DNA from: Prinsepia uniflora
Lineage: Eukaryota > Streptophyta > Magnoliopsida > Rosales > Rosaceae
NCBI GenBank assembly: GCA_032719365.1
Contig: CM064872.1
Span: forward strand, 70,682,752-70,746,751
Direction of reading: 5' to 3'
Length of the DNA: 64,000 bases
Shown here: piece by piece, positions 12,851-25,115 of the stretch
Numbering within the stretch: position 1 is the stretch's first letter
Layout: each line of letters opens with the position of its first letter
Notes under the pieces: generated by a model
What the model was told of the DNA's origin: nothing
Seen by the model: only the letters and a program-made list of their open reading frames with translations
The model's database searches: none
Translations under genes and position numbers: made by a program

Positions 12851-13489
12851 GCAGTACTGTAGCACGGTTGACCAGAGGGTTGACCAGGCGCGTGGGGGCG
12901 CGTGTGAACAGTGATTTTGGTGGGACCACCACCATTCTTTAGGTTTCGACGATCCGGATCCAATGGCGGTGGTTTCGGGTCGATCGGAGATCATTAATTT
13001 GGTCAAAATGAGAGTTATTTCCTTGGAAAGCGCGTTCGGGCGGCTTTTTCGGACCGGTTTCGGTCTAGGGTTTCATGATTGAATGTTAGGGGTTTGTTTT
13101 GACCTTTGCATATGCTTTGGATATGACAGGGATTGTATAATCGTACCAGAACAAGGGTATACGTTCGGTTTTCAGCAGGACTGTACTGTGAGTGGGCCAT
13201 TTTTCTTAAACCCTTGCGTGCATAAATGTTTTCTGGTTTATTATACATATTCACATGCTAAAAACAAATAATGGTTTTGATGATATGGAAATTATGGTTA
13301 CGGCACGTTTCACGATATTTGGGCTTGAGACCCGTCTGATGAAACTTAAAGATTGATTGGATTTTATATATGTTTTGCATGTGGATATCAATAAAATGTA
13401 TTTGGTACTGCACTGTATAGATCCTTCCATATTATATTGTCTCCTCCGGATGAGGTACCCCGGAGAGGTCACGGACGTCTAGTACGTCC

Positions 13490-13631
13490 AGCGTCTATGA
13501 CGCTAAGCATCGGGGATGCTGTACCCGAACGGGGTTCGGGGATTGAACTCGGAAATTGAGACCCGAGTGGCGCGCGTAGCCTTGTGATTGTGACCTTATT
13601 GACGTCAGGGACGTCAGACATCAGGGATGTC
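13490..13631 (+). repeat. Hairpin array in LTR D
   Basis: Five consecutive perfect stem-loops: AGCGTC-TAT-GACGCT (13490), AGCATC-GGG-GATGCT (13506), CCCGAAC-GGG-GTTCGGG (13524), GACGTC-AGG-GACGTC (13601) and GACATC-AGG-GATGTC (13617). Stem sequences differ but pair exactly, and four of the five loops are NGG. LTR J has near-identical units at 27606-27741. Confidence 0.85.
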
Positions 13632-14654
13632 GGGATTGGAGTGTATAGTGCAGCAACTAAAATTATACTTATGGTTTTATTTCATGCCTTATGGTTCATA
13701 TTATATGACTAATGATTTTAAATACGGTTGCATGCATGTTTGGAAAACGGAGGGGTAAATAATATGTTTTACTTATCAAATGATTTTATAAACTTGAGTT
13801 TCGGTCCACTCACCCTTAATGTTTTTGGTAACCCCTCCAGGTCGTGATACTGAGGTAGAGGAGGAACCTGAGGCTGAGGCATAGATCTACTTCTGCGTAC
13901 CTGAACCCCTGTTGGGTGGTTTACCCGCAGGTTTACTTTAGAGTCGTGCTCGCATCTTGTAATTTTGGATTTCATCCCTTGTCTGACATCTGTTTAATTC
14001 GGATTTGATGTATAACTTTAATTTGGTTATTTATGCATTTGATGTTTTGAGGTTAAAATTTGTATGAATTATTGGGTGTCAGACGGGAGCAGGGCACGTC
14101 CCCTGTTGGTCCCTGTGGGATCGGGGCGGGTCCTGTCATTGGCCCTCGTCCATTGGACCTCCCAGGTCAAAAGTCAACATTTCACCCATTCTTTCCAAAA
14201 TTACAAAAATACCCCTCAACTTCTGAACGTCATAACTTCTTCCTCGAACGTCGAAATCAAACGTGTCACCTGTCTATGAACTCGTGACGTCCCGAACTAC
14301 GTCACAGTCATCGGTCAAAGTCCATTTGACAGTCCGAACTAAAAGTCAACATTTTGCCCACGCCTAAGGGCAAAATGGTCATTTTGCACATTTCGTCCGA
14401 TTTCACTCAACTAATCCCAAATAAGTCATTCTAAACCATAATTCATTAATATTTAATCCCGATATTCGGGACGGGTCGTTACACTCCAGGTCGTACCGCG
14501 ATGATCGAGGCTGATCGAGAGGTGGATGCATGAGTGGGCACAAGTACGGTTATCCCTTGTTTGGAAAATGCTGAGGATAATTTGGGAACTTCAGTTGACT
14601 TGTCAGATGGGAGCAGGACCGGGTATCAATGTTCCTCAGGGGGCGGTCCTATCA

Positions 14655-15040
14655 GTCTAGGCCTATCACATGGGTGACACTTGTTTCTCATCTGGTGGGT
14701 TCTTCTAGAAGCTTCCCCAATGAAATCCTACCACGTGTCGCGATGTCTCGGTTTGTGTGAATAGTGCCGTAAAACTTCCCAGACCCGTAACTTTCTCGTC
14801 GAACGTCCGATTTCGACGTGCTGCCTGTTTATGGACTCGTGACTTCTCAATCTACGTAACGATCATCGACCAAAGTCCAGTTGACCATTCGGTTCAAAAG
14901 TTAACTTTTCGCCCAATTTCCAAGGGCAAGACAGTCATTTTACACCATCTGACTGCGATTATTTGACTAATCCCCGATTAGTTCCGCTAATCCACGATTA
15001 CTCACTAATATAATCCCGAAATTCGGGACAGGTCGTTACA
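14655..15040 (-). mobile_element. Tail of reverse LTR E
   Basis: The sequence reads as the first 385 or so bases of a family-1 LTR on the minus strand, closing with CGGGACAGGTCGTTACA at 15040. Its remaining part is probably to the left of the window, displaced by element A. It differs enough from B, D and F to look older. Confidence 0.7.
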
Positions 15041-15323
15041 CAAAACTCAATCCAAAAACAAAAAATTTAAGAAGGATGAAGAAGATAAACAGTGCATCCA
15101 ATATGAGTATGTGAACAACCAAGTAGCAGTGATTTCTATAAACGAGAAGGAAATGCATCGACTTTATGCATTATGGAATTTCAATTCCTTTGGAAAAGGT
15201 TATGTTGATTTGAATTGATTTTGTTTCTTTCGCTAAAGAAAACAATGGCAAGACTGCTGTTCTTGGTGACGAAGACAATGATAATGATGCCCATAATACA
15301 ATTATCAAACCCAACATATCTGT
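15041..15323 (+). pseudogene. Unrecognised gene-like fragment (coding-like, no start)
   Basis: From 15042 an open frame of about 59 codons with protein-like composition runs to a stop after a possible splice donor. It contains residues such as KKDEEDKQCIQYEY and NEKEMHRLYALWNF. A second open stretch follows from about 15225 (ENNGKTAVLGDEDNDNDAHN). About 110 bp of it recurs in reverse at 34046-34185 with mostly conservative differences, so it is a dispersed gene fragment or an unrecognised repeat. I do not recognise the family. It is wedged between LTR E and second-family LTR K and has no initiator or promoter here. Confidence 0.45.
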
Positions 15324-16571
15324 TGATAGGCCTTTAATTGGGCTTTATTTTATATTATTTTATACCTTTTATACTTATATTTTAATGTTAAAATACCAAA
15401 AAATTGGAGAAAATAATATAATGTAACGACCCGTCCCGAATTTCATGATTTGATTAGTGACTAATCACGATTAGTGAGGCTAATCTGTGATTAGTAGAGC
15501 GAAACGATGCGGAATGACCGTTTTGTCCTTGGTGGTGGTAAAATATTGACTTTTCGATCGGGCGGTCAAAGGGACTTTGACCGATGACCGTGACGTAGTT
15601 CGTGACGTCACGAGTTCATAGACAGGTGGCACGTTCAATTCTGACGTCCGTAGAAGAAGTTATGACGTTCGGAAGCCCAAGGGCATTTTGGTAATTTGGG
15701 TGAATAGGAGGTCAAAAGTTGACTTTTTGACCAGGAGGTCCGATGGCCGAGGGCCGAAGACCTTTACGTAGATAAGGACGATACGAATCCGTAGACAGGC
15801 GGCACGTCGAATTCGGACGTTCGACGGCGAAGTTACGGTTCACGAAAGTTTCAGGATACTATTCCCGGCGACACGTTTTACGAGGACCATTTGTCTTTAG
15901 TGGGCTCAACTACTTTTCAGCAACCAATGGATGAGTGACACTTGTCACCCATCCACTGGCTACCATTCCACATACATGCATCCAACCATTCACCGTGCAT
16001 CCATTTTCCATTTTTCCCTCCAACCAAACCCGATCTCATTCCTCTCCTCTGTGCGATCCAAACACCAAACCCTTAATCCCAAATACTCCTGGAGAGATTA
16101 GAGAGTGAGAGAGGAGGCCAGGACGGACTGGATGGTGGCGAGATCGGGGGCCGCCGTGCACGGTGGTCGTGGACCCGCGAAGGTAAAAATTTTACCTTCA
16201 AATTTCATTTTCGGGTTTTAGGTGTTAGGGCTGAGTTCTAATGATTGGGATGAGTTTATTGAGGTTGTAGGAAGGCATAGAGGGTGGTTTGGACGGCGGT
16301 GAAGGGCTGAGCAGCCCTGGGTGCAATCGGAAAAATTGGACCGATTAGGGGAGATTTGGACGGACGGGTTTTGTGGGGTTTTTCCTAGTTTTCTTGATTA
16401 GGATAGATTGGAAATGAGAAAATAGGAATTTAGGAATTGGAATGGAGGAAATCGGACCAAAAATGAGGGAGAAGAAGGCCTGGACCGGTTACGCCGGTCC
16501 AGTTGCAGAGGTCGGACCGGACCGGCCGGCCCAGACCGGTTCGATCGCTGGGAACGACGCACTGTTCACCG

Positions 16572-16589
16572 GCGCGTGAGCCCACGCGC
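16572..16589. repeat. CGCG-rich hairpin box of family-1 LTRs
   Basis: GCGCGTG (16572-16578) and CACGCGC (16583-16589) form a perfect 7-bp stem. The same box occurs in most other family-1 copies, for example 26439-26457 in J, 36581-36599 in L, and near 1350, 20460, 23000, 28690, 30790 and 54710. VCGCGB is the established CAMTA binding core, so a regulatory role is possible but not shown. Confidence 0.7.
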
Positions 16590-17119
16590 AGGGGCCTTTG
16601 GGCGGCGCGTGGCAGCGCGTGGTGGGGTTTCTGGGGATGTGTCCAACATACGAAATCATCTATTCGATGTAACGAACATTTTGAGACTGGTTTCGTGTCG
16701 ATCGGACACCGTCTCGATATGTTTCGGGGCATCGGAAGGTTTAGGTTCGGGATTAAAAATAGTTAAAAATACGGGAAAATTACGGGGCTTTGGTAGGAGG
16801 TTAATTAAGTAGTTAGTAACCTTCTATTACGATTTGGACAGGTTTGGGAGTCCCGGTGACGGTGATCGGCTCGGGGAGCCGTATGGCACGCAAATCGAGG
16901 CGGCAGCTCGGACGGTCTGTGAGTGGACCTTGTTTTCTAAATTGGTGCATGCATAAATGTTTATTATATGTTTATTTACTTGTTTGATGATGCCATGGGT
17001 GCATTTGTATGTGGTTACGTATAAGCACGTATTTCGAGGTTTCGGCCTTATACGGTGCTTATATGGGTCTGTATTTCTTTATTGATTTAAATGAACTGAA
17101 TTTGGATTTCAAAATGATA

Positions 17120-17460
17120 AACTCGGGTATGAGACCCATTTGGTTTTGTCTCGGGCATATGACCTCAGATTCCGGGCACGGTGCCCAGTTGGTGTCCTAT
17201 GTTCGGGTACGAGACCCAGTCACTTTACGGTTTTGATTTCAGGTCAGGGAACCTTAAATGGATTCCCAGGTTCATGACGGTTTATGGGAACCGGCATGAA
17301 CCCTTGTTATGGTATCATGGTTCATGACGGTTTATGGGAACCGGCATGAACCCTTGTTGGTTATTACGGTACATGACGGTTTATGGGAACCGGCATGTTA
17401 CCTGATTATGGATATTATGGATCATGACGGTTCAGGGGAACCGGTCATGAATATTTATGT
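17120..17460 (+). repeat. Hairpin array with tandem nested stem-loops in LTR F
   Basis: Small stems GGGT-ATGAG-ACCC and GGGCAC-G-GTGCCC (17174-17186) are followed by tandem copies of a nested stem. GGTTCATG (17269-17276) pairs with CATGAACC (17295-17302) around CGGTT (17278-17282) and AACCG (17289-17293). The second copy has arms at 17319 and 17345. The third copy, from 17369, has GGTACATG opposite CATGTTACC, so both arms changed. Reverse copies lie in P at 57930-58120. Confidence 0.82.
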
Positions 17461-20400
17461 TATGTATATATATGTTCGTCTACCTTCCTTTACATGTTCT
17501 ACTATCTCCTCCGGGGAGGGTCGTTGGCCTGGGTGGACCCCGGAGTAGTCACGGAGCACCGACTGAGTGGAGTCACCCCCCAGTTGGGTTCCTTACTCTC
17601 AGGAAGGCTATTATTACTATTACCTCGGGTAGGGTCAGTGGTCTACGGACATTGATCTTGACTTTGAGATGACTCGGATTGAGACCCGGGTAGCGCGCGC
17701 GTAGCTTTGGATACCGTGACAGGATTGGTTGTGTGACTTATATATATGTATGTGATGGATATATGATATATGATATGTGGTGTGTACAGGTGTGCACAGG
17801 ATTTGGGCAGTGGCCCGTATGGTCGTTTTCATTGTGGTCCTTTCGACCTTGGTTTATATCTGCTTTGGGCTTAGTCCCACATATGGTTTGTTTTGGATAA
17901 ATGGTTTTCGAATGCATGCATGCTTTTTAGTGGAGGGTACAAATGTCTTCCTTATTAAATGTTTTATCAACTTTTGTTTTGTCCACCCACAGTTTTTAAT
18001 GTTTTGACTGCCCTTCAGGTTGACATCGGATGTGGACTGTAGCAGAGACCGAGATATCACATGCCTCCTCCGGATCCTGGCGTACTCTGATAGCCCGGGA
18101 GGGCAAAGGACGAAAATATCCCTTGTCTGACACTTCGTGTCAGACGGGAGCAGGGTCATCCCGCACTAATCCCGGGGGGATTGGGATGGGTCCTGTCATA
18201 TAATTTGTGAGAAATTTGTAGAAATAAATGAAGCTTGAAATTTTAAGCATTTTGGCGAAAAAATTGACTCAATCGGAGTTTTATTGAAAAAGTTATGGTC
18301 AAAATAAGGGAAGTTACCAAAGATCTCTTGGAATTTCAGTATGGATCTACCGAATCCAATAAATCCAGCATCCCAGTCACTTGGCCCAACATCAGCCCAA
18401 TTTGGCCCATCCCAGAAGTGCCTTTGGCCAGGGCCTGCCAATCAGACCTTTCTGTTTCGGTACACATGTGTCGAACGTTAGACCTGCTGCACCCGCCTGC
18501 GACGCTGACCCAACCCATTCCGATTCAGGATGCGCCCACCGAACCCACCTGCCTGCTCCAGCGTCTTACTTGTTGAACCCACGTCGACCTGTCAGCATAG
18601 CCACACCAAAACTCATTTGCTCCATCTACACGCCCCTGCCGAATTAACTGCTTCATTCTTGCACCAAACCAGCACATTTTACCTTGTTTTCTTCAAAATT
18701 TTCAGCCCCTTTTTTAGCAAAAAATTCATCATTTCATCATTTTAAAATTTCATTGTCTTATTATTTTAATTTGTATTTTATTTTCTATTTTTTGGCACTT
18801 CCTCTATAAATAAGGAGACCATTTCACTCCCTCTCCTCCTTCTCTCTTTTGCTCTCTCTTTTAGTTATTTTCTTTACTTTTTCTTAGATTTTCTTTAACT
18901 TCTCTTGACAGGACCCTCCCCAAATCCCCCAGGATTAAGGGTTAAGTCCTGCTCCCGTATAAATTACGCATGACACGAAGGCTAAACCAACGTCCAACCT
19001 CCCTTTGACACGTAAGTCTGACAAGGGATTCTCGATCTGACAGTCCAAAAACCATCCGGACTTCCCAGAGTGCGCAGAATCTACTGTGGATCGCACGTGT
19101 GATGTCTTCGTCTCTCTCGACCAACAGCCCGCACCGCGACAACCTGGAGGGTATCGAAAACACAAAAGACTGTGAGTGGACAAAAATAAAGAATAAGTTC
19201 AAAAACAGTTATTAGAAAACACAATTACATTTATACCCTCCATTTAAAAACCAATGCATGCATATCAAACCATTCCATAAAACCATTCTTTATTCAAGTT
19301 ATTCAAACCGTTTAAGAAAACCGAACCCATTGCCTTTTCTCAAATCCCGGGCCTCAACCCAAAACCATCAAAATCCGTTTCATCAGGGTCATCGCCCAAA
19401 ACATCAGAAAACTATCATTAAAAATCATCATCATCAAGTCTCAGTGAAATCCAAAACACATTTGAAACCATATTTCTATCCATCGAACCTGCTGGATCTA
19501 TCTGAGTCTTTAAACTTCCGAGTATTTAAACTCAATCCATGCCTCAATATAATCCGAGTCTTTAAACTTAATAGGCCTACGAGGGAAATATCAATATCCG
19601 AGTCTCTAAACCCAATAACCAGATCCAGCAAATCCAACCCAAAACCATTTTCCATTTCTGAATCTGAATCTGCAATCTCATTAGGATCCTGAATCCAAAC
19701 CCAGAACTCATATCCATAAGTGTTTCCAAATCTGAATCCGGAACCATCATTTCGTAAGCTAGCATCCGGAATAATCATTCCAAACCCAAACCCGTAAATC
19801 CACTTCCAAGTTCCAAATCTAATCCCGAATCGTCATCCGGAAATTCGATTCAAAAACTCGAAATCACATTCTTTAAAACCACTTTTCTGAATTGGGGTTC
19901 AAGCCCGAAATCAGTTTCCAAAATCCCTTTGTAAATCTTTGAAATCAAATCGTATTTCAAATCCCGAAATCAAATCATTAAAACCATGTTCAAATTACAA
20001 CATAAATATCTTGTAAAACGTGAAATTCCGTAAATATCTTGAAAACCGTACAAATCATAAATCATCAAGATCATAAATCAAATCATAGAGTCACTTATAG
20101 AAAACATATAAAGCATATATGCATGCATCATAAGTTCAAAAGCAAAGTCCACTCACATACCATAGCGTCGTCGCCTCGATAAGCGCGCACTTTTGCCATT
20201 CCCGCCTAATCCGTTATCACCGGCTTTCACGAACCTTTCCAAATCCCATAAGAAGGTTAGTAACTACTTCATTAAGCTTCTACTAAGTTCCTGTAATTTT
20301 TCCGAATTTTTAACTATTTTTAACCGAGGCCTAAAACCTTCAGACATCCCGAATACTATCAAGACGATGTCTGATCGACTCGAAACCAATCCCAAAATGT

Positions 20401-21665
20401 TTGTTACATCAAATACTTTAGAAGTAGTGTTGGAACCTTCCTCAAAAGGCGTGCCACGCGCCCACACGCGCCGCCTGAAGTGGCTGTGCGTGGGCTTCAC
20501 GCGCCTGCTACAGTGTTACTTTCAACCTCTGTTGAACTCGGTTCACTTGGTTCGGTCCAACCAAACCGGCGGTCACGGTTTTCTCTCATTTTTCCATCTT
20601 TTTCACTCCTATTTGTCCCTTTAGTTTCGTCCTTTCATTCCTAACCAAACCACTTAATCAAAACATGGAATTCGAGGCTCAAGCTTACCTCCCAAATCGA
20701 AGAAGAAACTGTCCCCTGTTTGTCGTTCGGTTTTGAAGATTCTGGCCACTTAAACCTTTGATTTCAATCGTAATCGATCCCTAGTACCATCAGAAAACTG
20801 TTTCAATTAACACAATCGAGCAATAGACAACAGGACGTGACTTACCATTTTGATTCCAAAACTCACCCCTGCTCGGTTTTTCCAGCTACCGTCCACGACA
20901 GGTCTCAATTTCCAGCTCCCTGGCTTCCTAGTCACCTCAAAAACACTCCCTAATTAATCAATTCGATCCTTAGGCCTTGAATCCAATCTTCAAGTTCAAC
21001 CATAAAACAGGGGACTTCCTCGGGTTTTCTCTATTTCCTCTGTCGTCCTCCGCCGTCGTGCCTCGCCGTGGTCACCAGGCGTCTCAGCAAAGTATCCTTT
21101 CCGGTTTTCCTTTACACCCTAACATCATCTGATCAGGTTTGGGAGGGTTGGGATTCCATAATCAGCTCTGTCCCTGTTTTTCTACGTTTTTCATTCCAAT
21201 ATCGTGCATAAACTCAATTTTGTTTTTAAAACGTGTGTGAGAGACGGTGAGGGCTTCTACCACCATCCAGAAGGGGCCAGGTGTCCTAAATCCTGTGGCC
21301 ACACCCCCTGATGCAGCCAAGTGTTCTCTGACCACTGGGCACAAATCCCCATACAAGTAAAATCTCAGGACCCACCCCGATTATCACCCAGATAACCGCG
21401 GTGAATCATGCTCCTGTCTGACAATCCAACACTAAAGACCGAAATAACCTCACGAAAACCAAAAATTACACTGTCAGACGAAGGAGAATTTAAAACATCC
21501 ACAAGTCAACCGTTATACAGAGCATAGTACCAAACAAGGTAAAACAAAACCACACAGAATACACGCACAACGAAATACTGAAACCACTCCAGGAAAACTC
21601 TTGAGTACTCTATGCCTCCGACGCTGCCTCAACGTCAACCCCCATGCTAGCTCCACGACCTGGAG

Positions 21666-24326
21666 TGACAGGACCCGCCCCGATCCCATGGGGACCACAA
21701 GGGGGCGCCCTGCTCCCGTCTCACACCCAAAATAACATACCAATTTTAACCTCAAGCGTTCAAATGCATAAATAACCAAATTTAAAGTTATACATCAAAT
21801 CTGAAATAAACAGATGTCAGACAAGGGATGAAAACCAAATTACAAATTGCGAGCACGACTCTAAAATAAACCTGCGGACAAACCACCCAACAGGAGATCA
21901 GGTACGCGGAAGTAGATCTACGCCTCAGGCTCAGGATCCTCCTCTACCTCAGTAGCACAGCCTGGAGGGGTTACCAAAACATTAAGGGCGAGTGGGCCGA
22001 AACTCAAGTTTATAAAACCGTTTAATAAGTAAAATATATAATATACCCCTCAGTTTTCCAAACATGCATGCATCAGAATTTAAAACCATAAATCATATAA
22101 TATGAACCATAAGGTATGTAATAAAACCGTAAACATAATTATAGCCACTGCACTATACACTCCAATCCTGACATGCCCGATGTCTGACGTCCCTGACGTC
22201 CAATAAAGTCACAGTCTCAAGGCTACGCGTGCCACTCGGGGTCTCAATCCCGAATCCAATCCCCGAACCCTGTCCGGGTACGGCATCTCAAATGCCTAGC
22301 GTCCTAGACGCTCGACGTCCCTGACGTCAAATTATAGCAATCCTGCTCCTGAGTCATTTTACGGTCCGGTTCCTCCGTAGAATGACCCCTCGCAGGCAAT
22401 GCTCCTTGACCGCTCCGGGGTACCACATCCGGAGGAGACAGTATCATAAGAATGGATCTATACAGTGCAGTAGCAAATACATTTTATCGATATCCACATG
22501 CAAAACATATATATACATAGATAAAATCCAAACCAATCTTTAAGTTTCACCAAAACGGGTCTCAACCTAAATACCGTGAAACGTGTCATAATCATAATTT
22601 CAATATCATCAAAACCGTTTCTTGATTCCAGCATGTGAATATAAGTAAATCAGAAAACATTTAAGCATGCAAGGGTTTAATGAAATCGGGCTCACTCACA
22701 TTACGATCTTGTAGTGAATATGGGCGTACGGGCCTGTACCGGGATTATCGTACAATTCCTGTCAGTCCAAATCACACGTAAGGGTCACTACAAGTCTTAA
22801 ACATATATCCAAAAAGTCCAAAACAGAAACCGGCCCGGGGAAACCGTCCAACACGTTTCCCTGGAAAACCGGCCCTAAACTGACCCTCCTAACTATCTCA
22901 TATCAACATAGTTAATTCACCAAAAATGTTCAGAATGATGAGAGGAATAAAAGTCATGTTGATCGTGATCGGAGATAAGCCTCAACACGCCCTCACGCGC
23001 CGCCCATAGTGGCTACGCATGGAAGTCACGCGCCTGACACTGTAGCTGCTACAGTGTCACCTTCCTTACCCGAATGTCTGTAATACGGGCCTGCCACCCG
23101 TGGCTTGACCCTGTTGATTACCCATCAATTCCTACTCGATTTCAATCCATTTTGATCCTAACATGGTATTTAAACATCTAATTTAAGTTCTGAGTCATTA
23201 CTTAGCCAAATCAAATCCTTAAATGGCCATTCGACCCGTGATCATCCAAACGGGTTGATCACCCCAACTCACTGGTTACCAAACCATAATCAAATTAACC
23301 TTACAGGAAGCATCATATGATCAAAACGAACTGAAAAACACAATCAATTGAACCAACACTCACCTGGAAGTAGTCGTCCAAACCTCTGAAATTTCTCTGA
23401 ACACGGCAGTCACCGTCCCAGCTCACCCGTGGCTGGTTGCCTACGATTTCGATATGGATGTGTTCTAAACACTCCCAGAAGACTAAATTAAGCCTTGGCT
23501 CAGTCCAACAAGCACCAAAAATTGAAAACCCGATCTCCCTCCAAATTTTTCCGAAATGGTTTCTCTCTGGTTCCTCACAAATTCTCAGTTCTTTCAACGG
23601 CAGAGTGAAGCTCACTCACATTCTACTCAGTTTTAAACAACCTAAGCCGTCCCAGAGGCTCGTGGAAGTCCAATCTGTCCACTGAGATTTGTTCCCCGAA
23701 AAGCTTCGAATCTTCAAATTAAAAATGGTGGCTTTGCTGGATGAATCCAGCCATGTGCTGATGCCTATAAGGCTTTAAACAATATCTACTTTCCAGCATA
23801 CGACTAGAATAAACAATTGGCACTCAGAACCACCGCACATGGTGGTGCAGCCTGTGTTCCCCCGTGGTTGCTACAGTGACCAGGGGTAAAATAACCAAAA
23901 TGCCCCTAGTAAAAAAATTACCATAATGCCCTTCACTTTTCAGACCCGTAACTCAGCCATCCGAAGTCCGATTTCAGCGTGCCGCCTGTCTACGGACTCA
24001 GGGCGTCGAGACCTACCTAACGGTCCTCGAGTCATGTGAAAATTAGTTGTCAAACGAAAAGTTAACATTTTCGCCCCATCGTCCAAATTACGGTAATGCC
24101 CCTCGACTTCCGATAGTCATAACTTTTTCCCTGATCGTCCGAATTGGACGTGCCACCTGTCTATGGACTCATGACGTCCCGAACTACGTCACGGTCATTG
24201 GTCAAAGTCCGTTTGACCCACCAATCAAAAAGTCAACAATTTGGCAAAACAATTCATAGGGGTAAAAACGTCAATTCATGCAATAATTTTACAATATTAA
24301 AATCCTCAAATTTCCGGGGTGTTACA
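21666..24326 (-). mobile_element. Solo LTR I (reverse), TSD TGGAG
   Basis: A 2661-bp solo LTR from TGACAGGACCCGC (21666) to CCGGGGTGTTACA (24326), flanked by TGGAG (21661-21665 and 24327-24331). It shares subtype features with D: the TGACGTC hairpins near 22190-22330, and the TGTAACACCCCGG start read on the minus strand. It lies in H at the LTR position that B occupies in A. Confidence 0.9.
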
Positions 24327-25115
24327 TGGAGGGTAATTAAAAACCAGAAAGTGTGAGTGGACTAACAGAATAAAAGTTTCAAAAACTGTTTCATAAACAA
24401 ACCAGGGTTTGGCCCTCCGTTTTGAAAACATGCATACATAACACAATTTATGAAAACATTTATAAATCACATCATTTTCATCATGGAAACCGCAACAACA
24501 TAAACACAGTAGGATAAACGTTATAAAACATTAACAGTAAAACATAAACTACCAATATAATCATCTGATCAAACCTGCTGGATCTATCCGAGTCTTTAAA
24601 CTCAATCCAGACCTCAATATAATCCGAGTCTTTAAACTCAACAGGCCTACGGGGGAAATATCAATATATCCGAGTCTTTAAACTCCCGAGTCTTTAAACT
24701 CAATCCGGGTCTTTAAGCCCAATCCGGGCCCGTCCCCCGTCAATCATAATCCGGGTCTTTAAACCCAATAACTAGATCCAGCAAATCCAATCCAAAACCA
24801 TTTGAAAATCATTTCTAAATCCATATCCAAACCTGAATCCGAAATCATTGGTCTGAAGCCCTTCCGGCATCCCAACCCGTCATTCCGAACCCAAATCCGG
24901 AATTCCACGTTTCAACTCTAAAACCAAATTCCGCTTTCCGAAATCCGATTTTAAAACCAAAAACCTTGATCATCGAATTCCTGTTCCAAAATCCCTTTAT
25001 AATCATTGAAAACCAAAAATTGTACTTACTCGAAAACTGTGCCATTTCATAAAACAGGTATAAAGCATTCAATAATCATGAAATCATAATGAAAACCACA
25101 AAACAAGTAATTAAA

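Larger units (their letters stand above)
11354..14138 (+). mobile_element. Solo LTR D (forward), TSD TTGGC
   Basis: A 2785-bp solo LTR begins TGTAACACCCCGG at 11354 and ends CGGGTCCTGTCA at 14138. TTGGC flanks it on both sides (11349-11353 and 14139-14143). It sits inside LTR B. It carries the TGACGTCA palindrome cluster (12696-12850), the hairpin series (13490-13631) and a diverged end module (GTGAGTGGGCC near 13190, GTCCACTCACC near 13804). The 3' part has an AT-rich insert of about 100 bp between the two halves of the usual terminal GTCTGACA dyad (13983-14085). Confidence 0.9.
2647..14483 (-). mobile_element. Solo LTR B (reverse), TSD CTCCA, itself split by C and D
   Basis: Read on the minus strand this is a whole family-1 LTR. 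Its plus-strand ends are TGACAGGACCCG at 2647 and GGGTCGTTACA at 14483. Removing element C and solo LTR D leaves 2647-3312, 9392-11353 and 14144-14483, about 2.97 kb. The perfect duplication CTCCA flanks it. No internal domain remains, so it is a solo LTR, presumably from LTR-LTR recombination. It is younger than A and older than C and D. Confidence 0.88.
74..14654 (+). mobile_element. LTR A (3' LTR, forward), split by nested insertions
   Basis: A family-1 LTR begins TGTAACGACCCGG at 74 and ends CGGTCCTATCA at 14654. It is present as 74-2646 and 14489-14654, about 2.74 kb once the insert is removed. The insert is solo LTR B, flanked by CTCCA on both sides (2642-2646 and 14484-14488). Visible LTR landmarks are the GCGCGTG/CACGCGC box near 1350, a TGTAACAAACATTTT-like box near 1444, GTGTGAGTGGAC at 1681, TGCATGCAT near 1713, a 'GGGTTTAAAGACCC' hairpin series at 1950-2460, and GTCCACTCACAC at 2610. 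The left element boundary and its target duplication are outside the window. Confidence 0.8.
15422..18198 (+). mobile_element. Solo LTR F (forward), TSD TATAA
   Basis: A clean 2777-bp solo LTR from TGTAACGACCCG to GGGTCCTGTCA with TATAA on both sides (15417-15421 and 18199-18203). It is the best uninterrupted reference copy in the window. It shows the GCGCGTG/CACGCGC box (16572-16589), the TGTAACGAACATTTT box near 16670, GTGAGTGGACC at 16919, TGCATGCAT, the hairpin array (17120-17460), a degenerate GTCCACCCACAG near 17985, and the terminal dyad GTCTGACAC-TTC-GTGTCAGAC (18125-18145). Confidence 0.92.
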
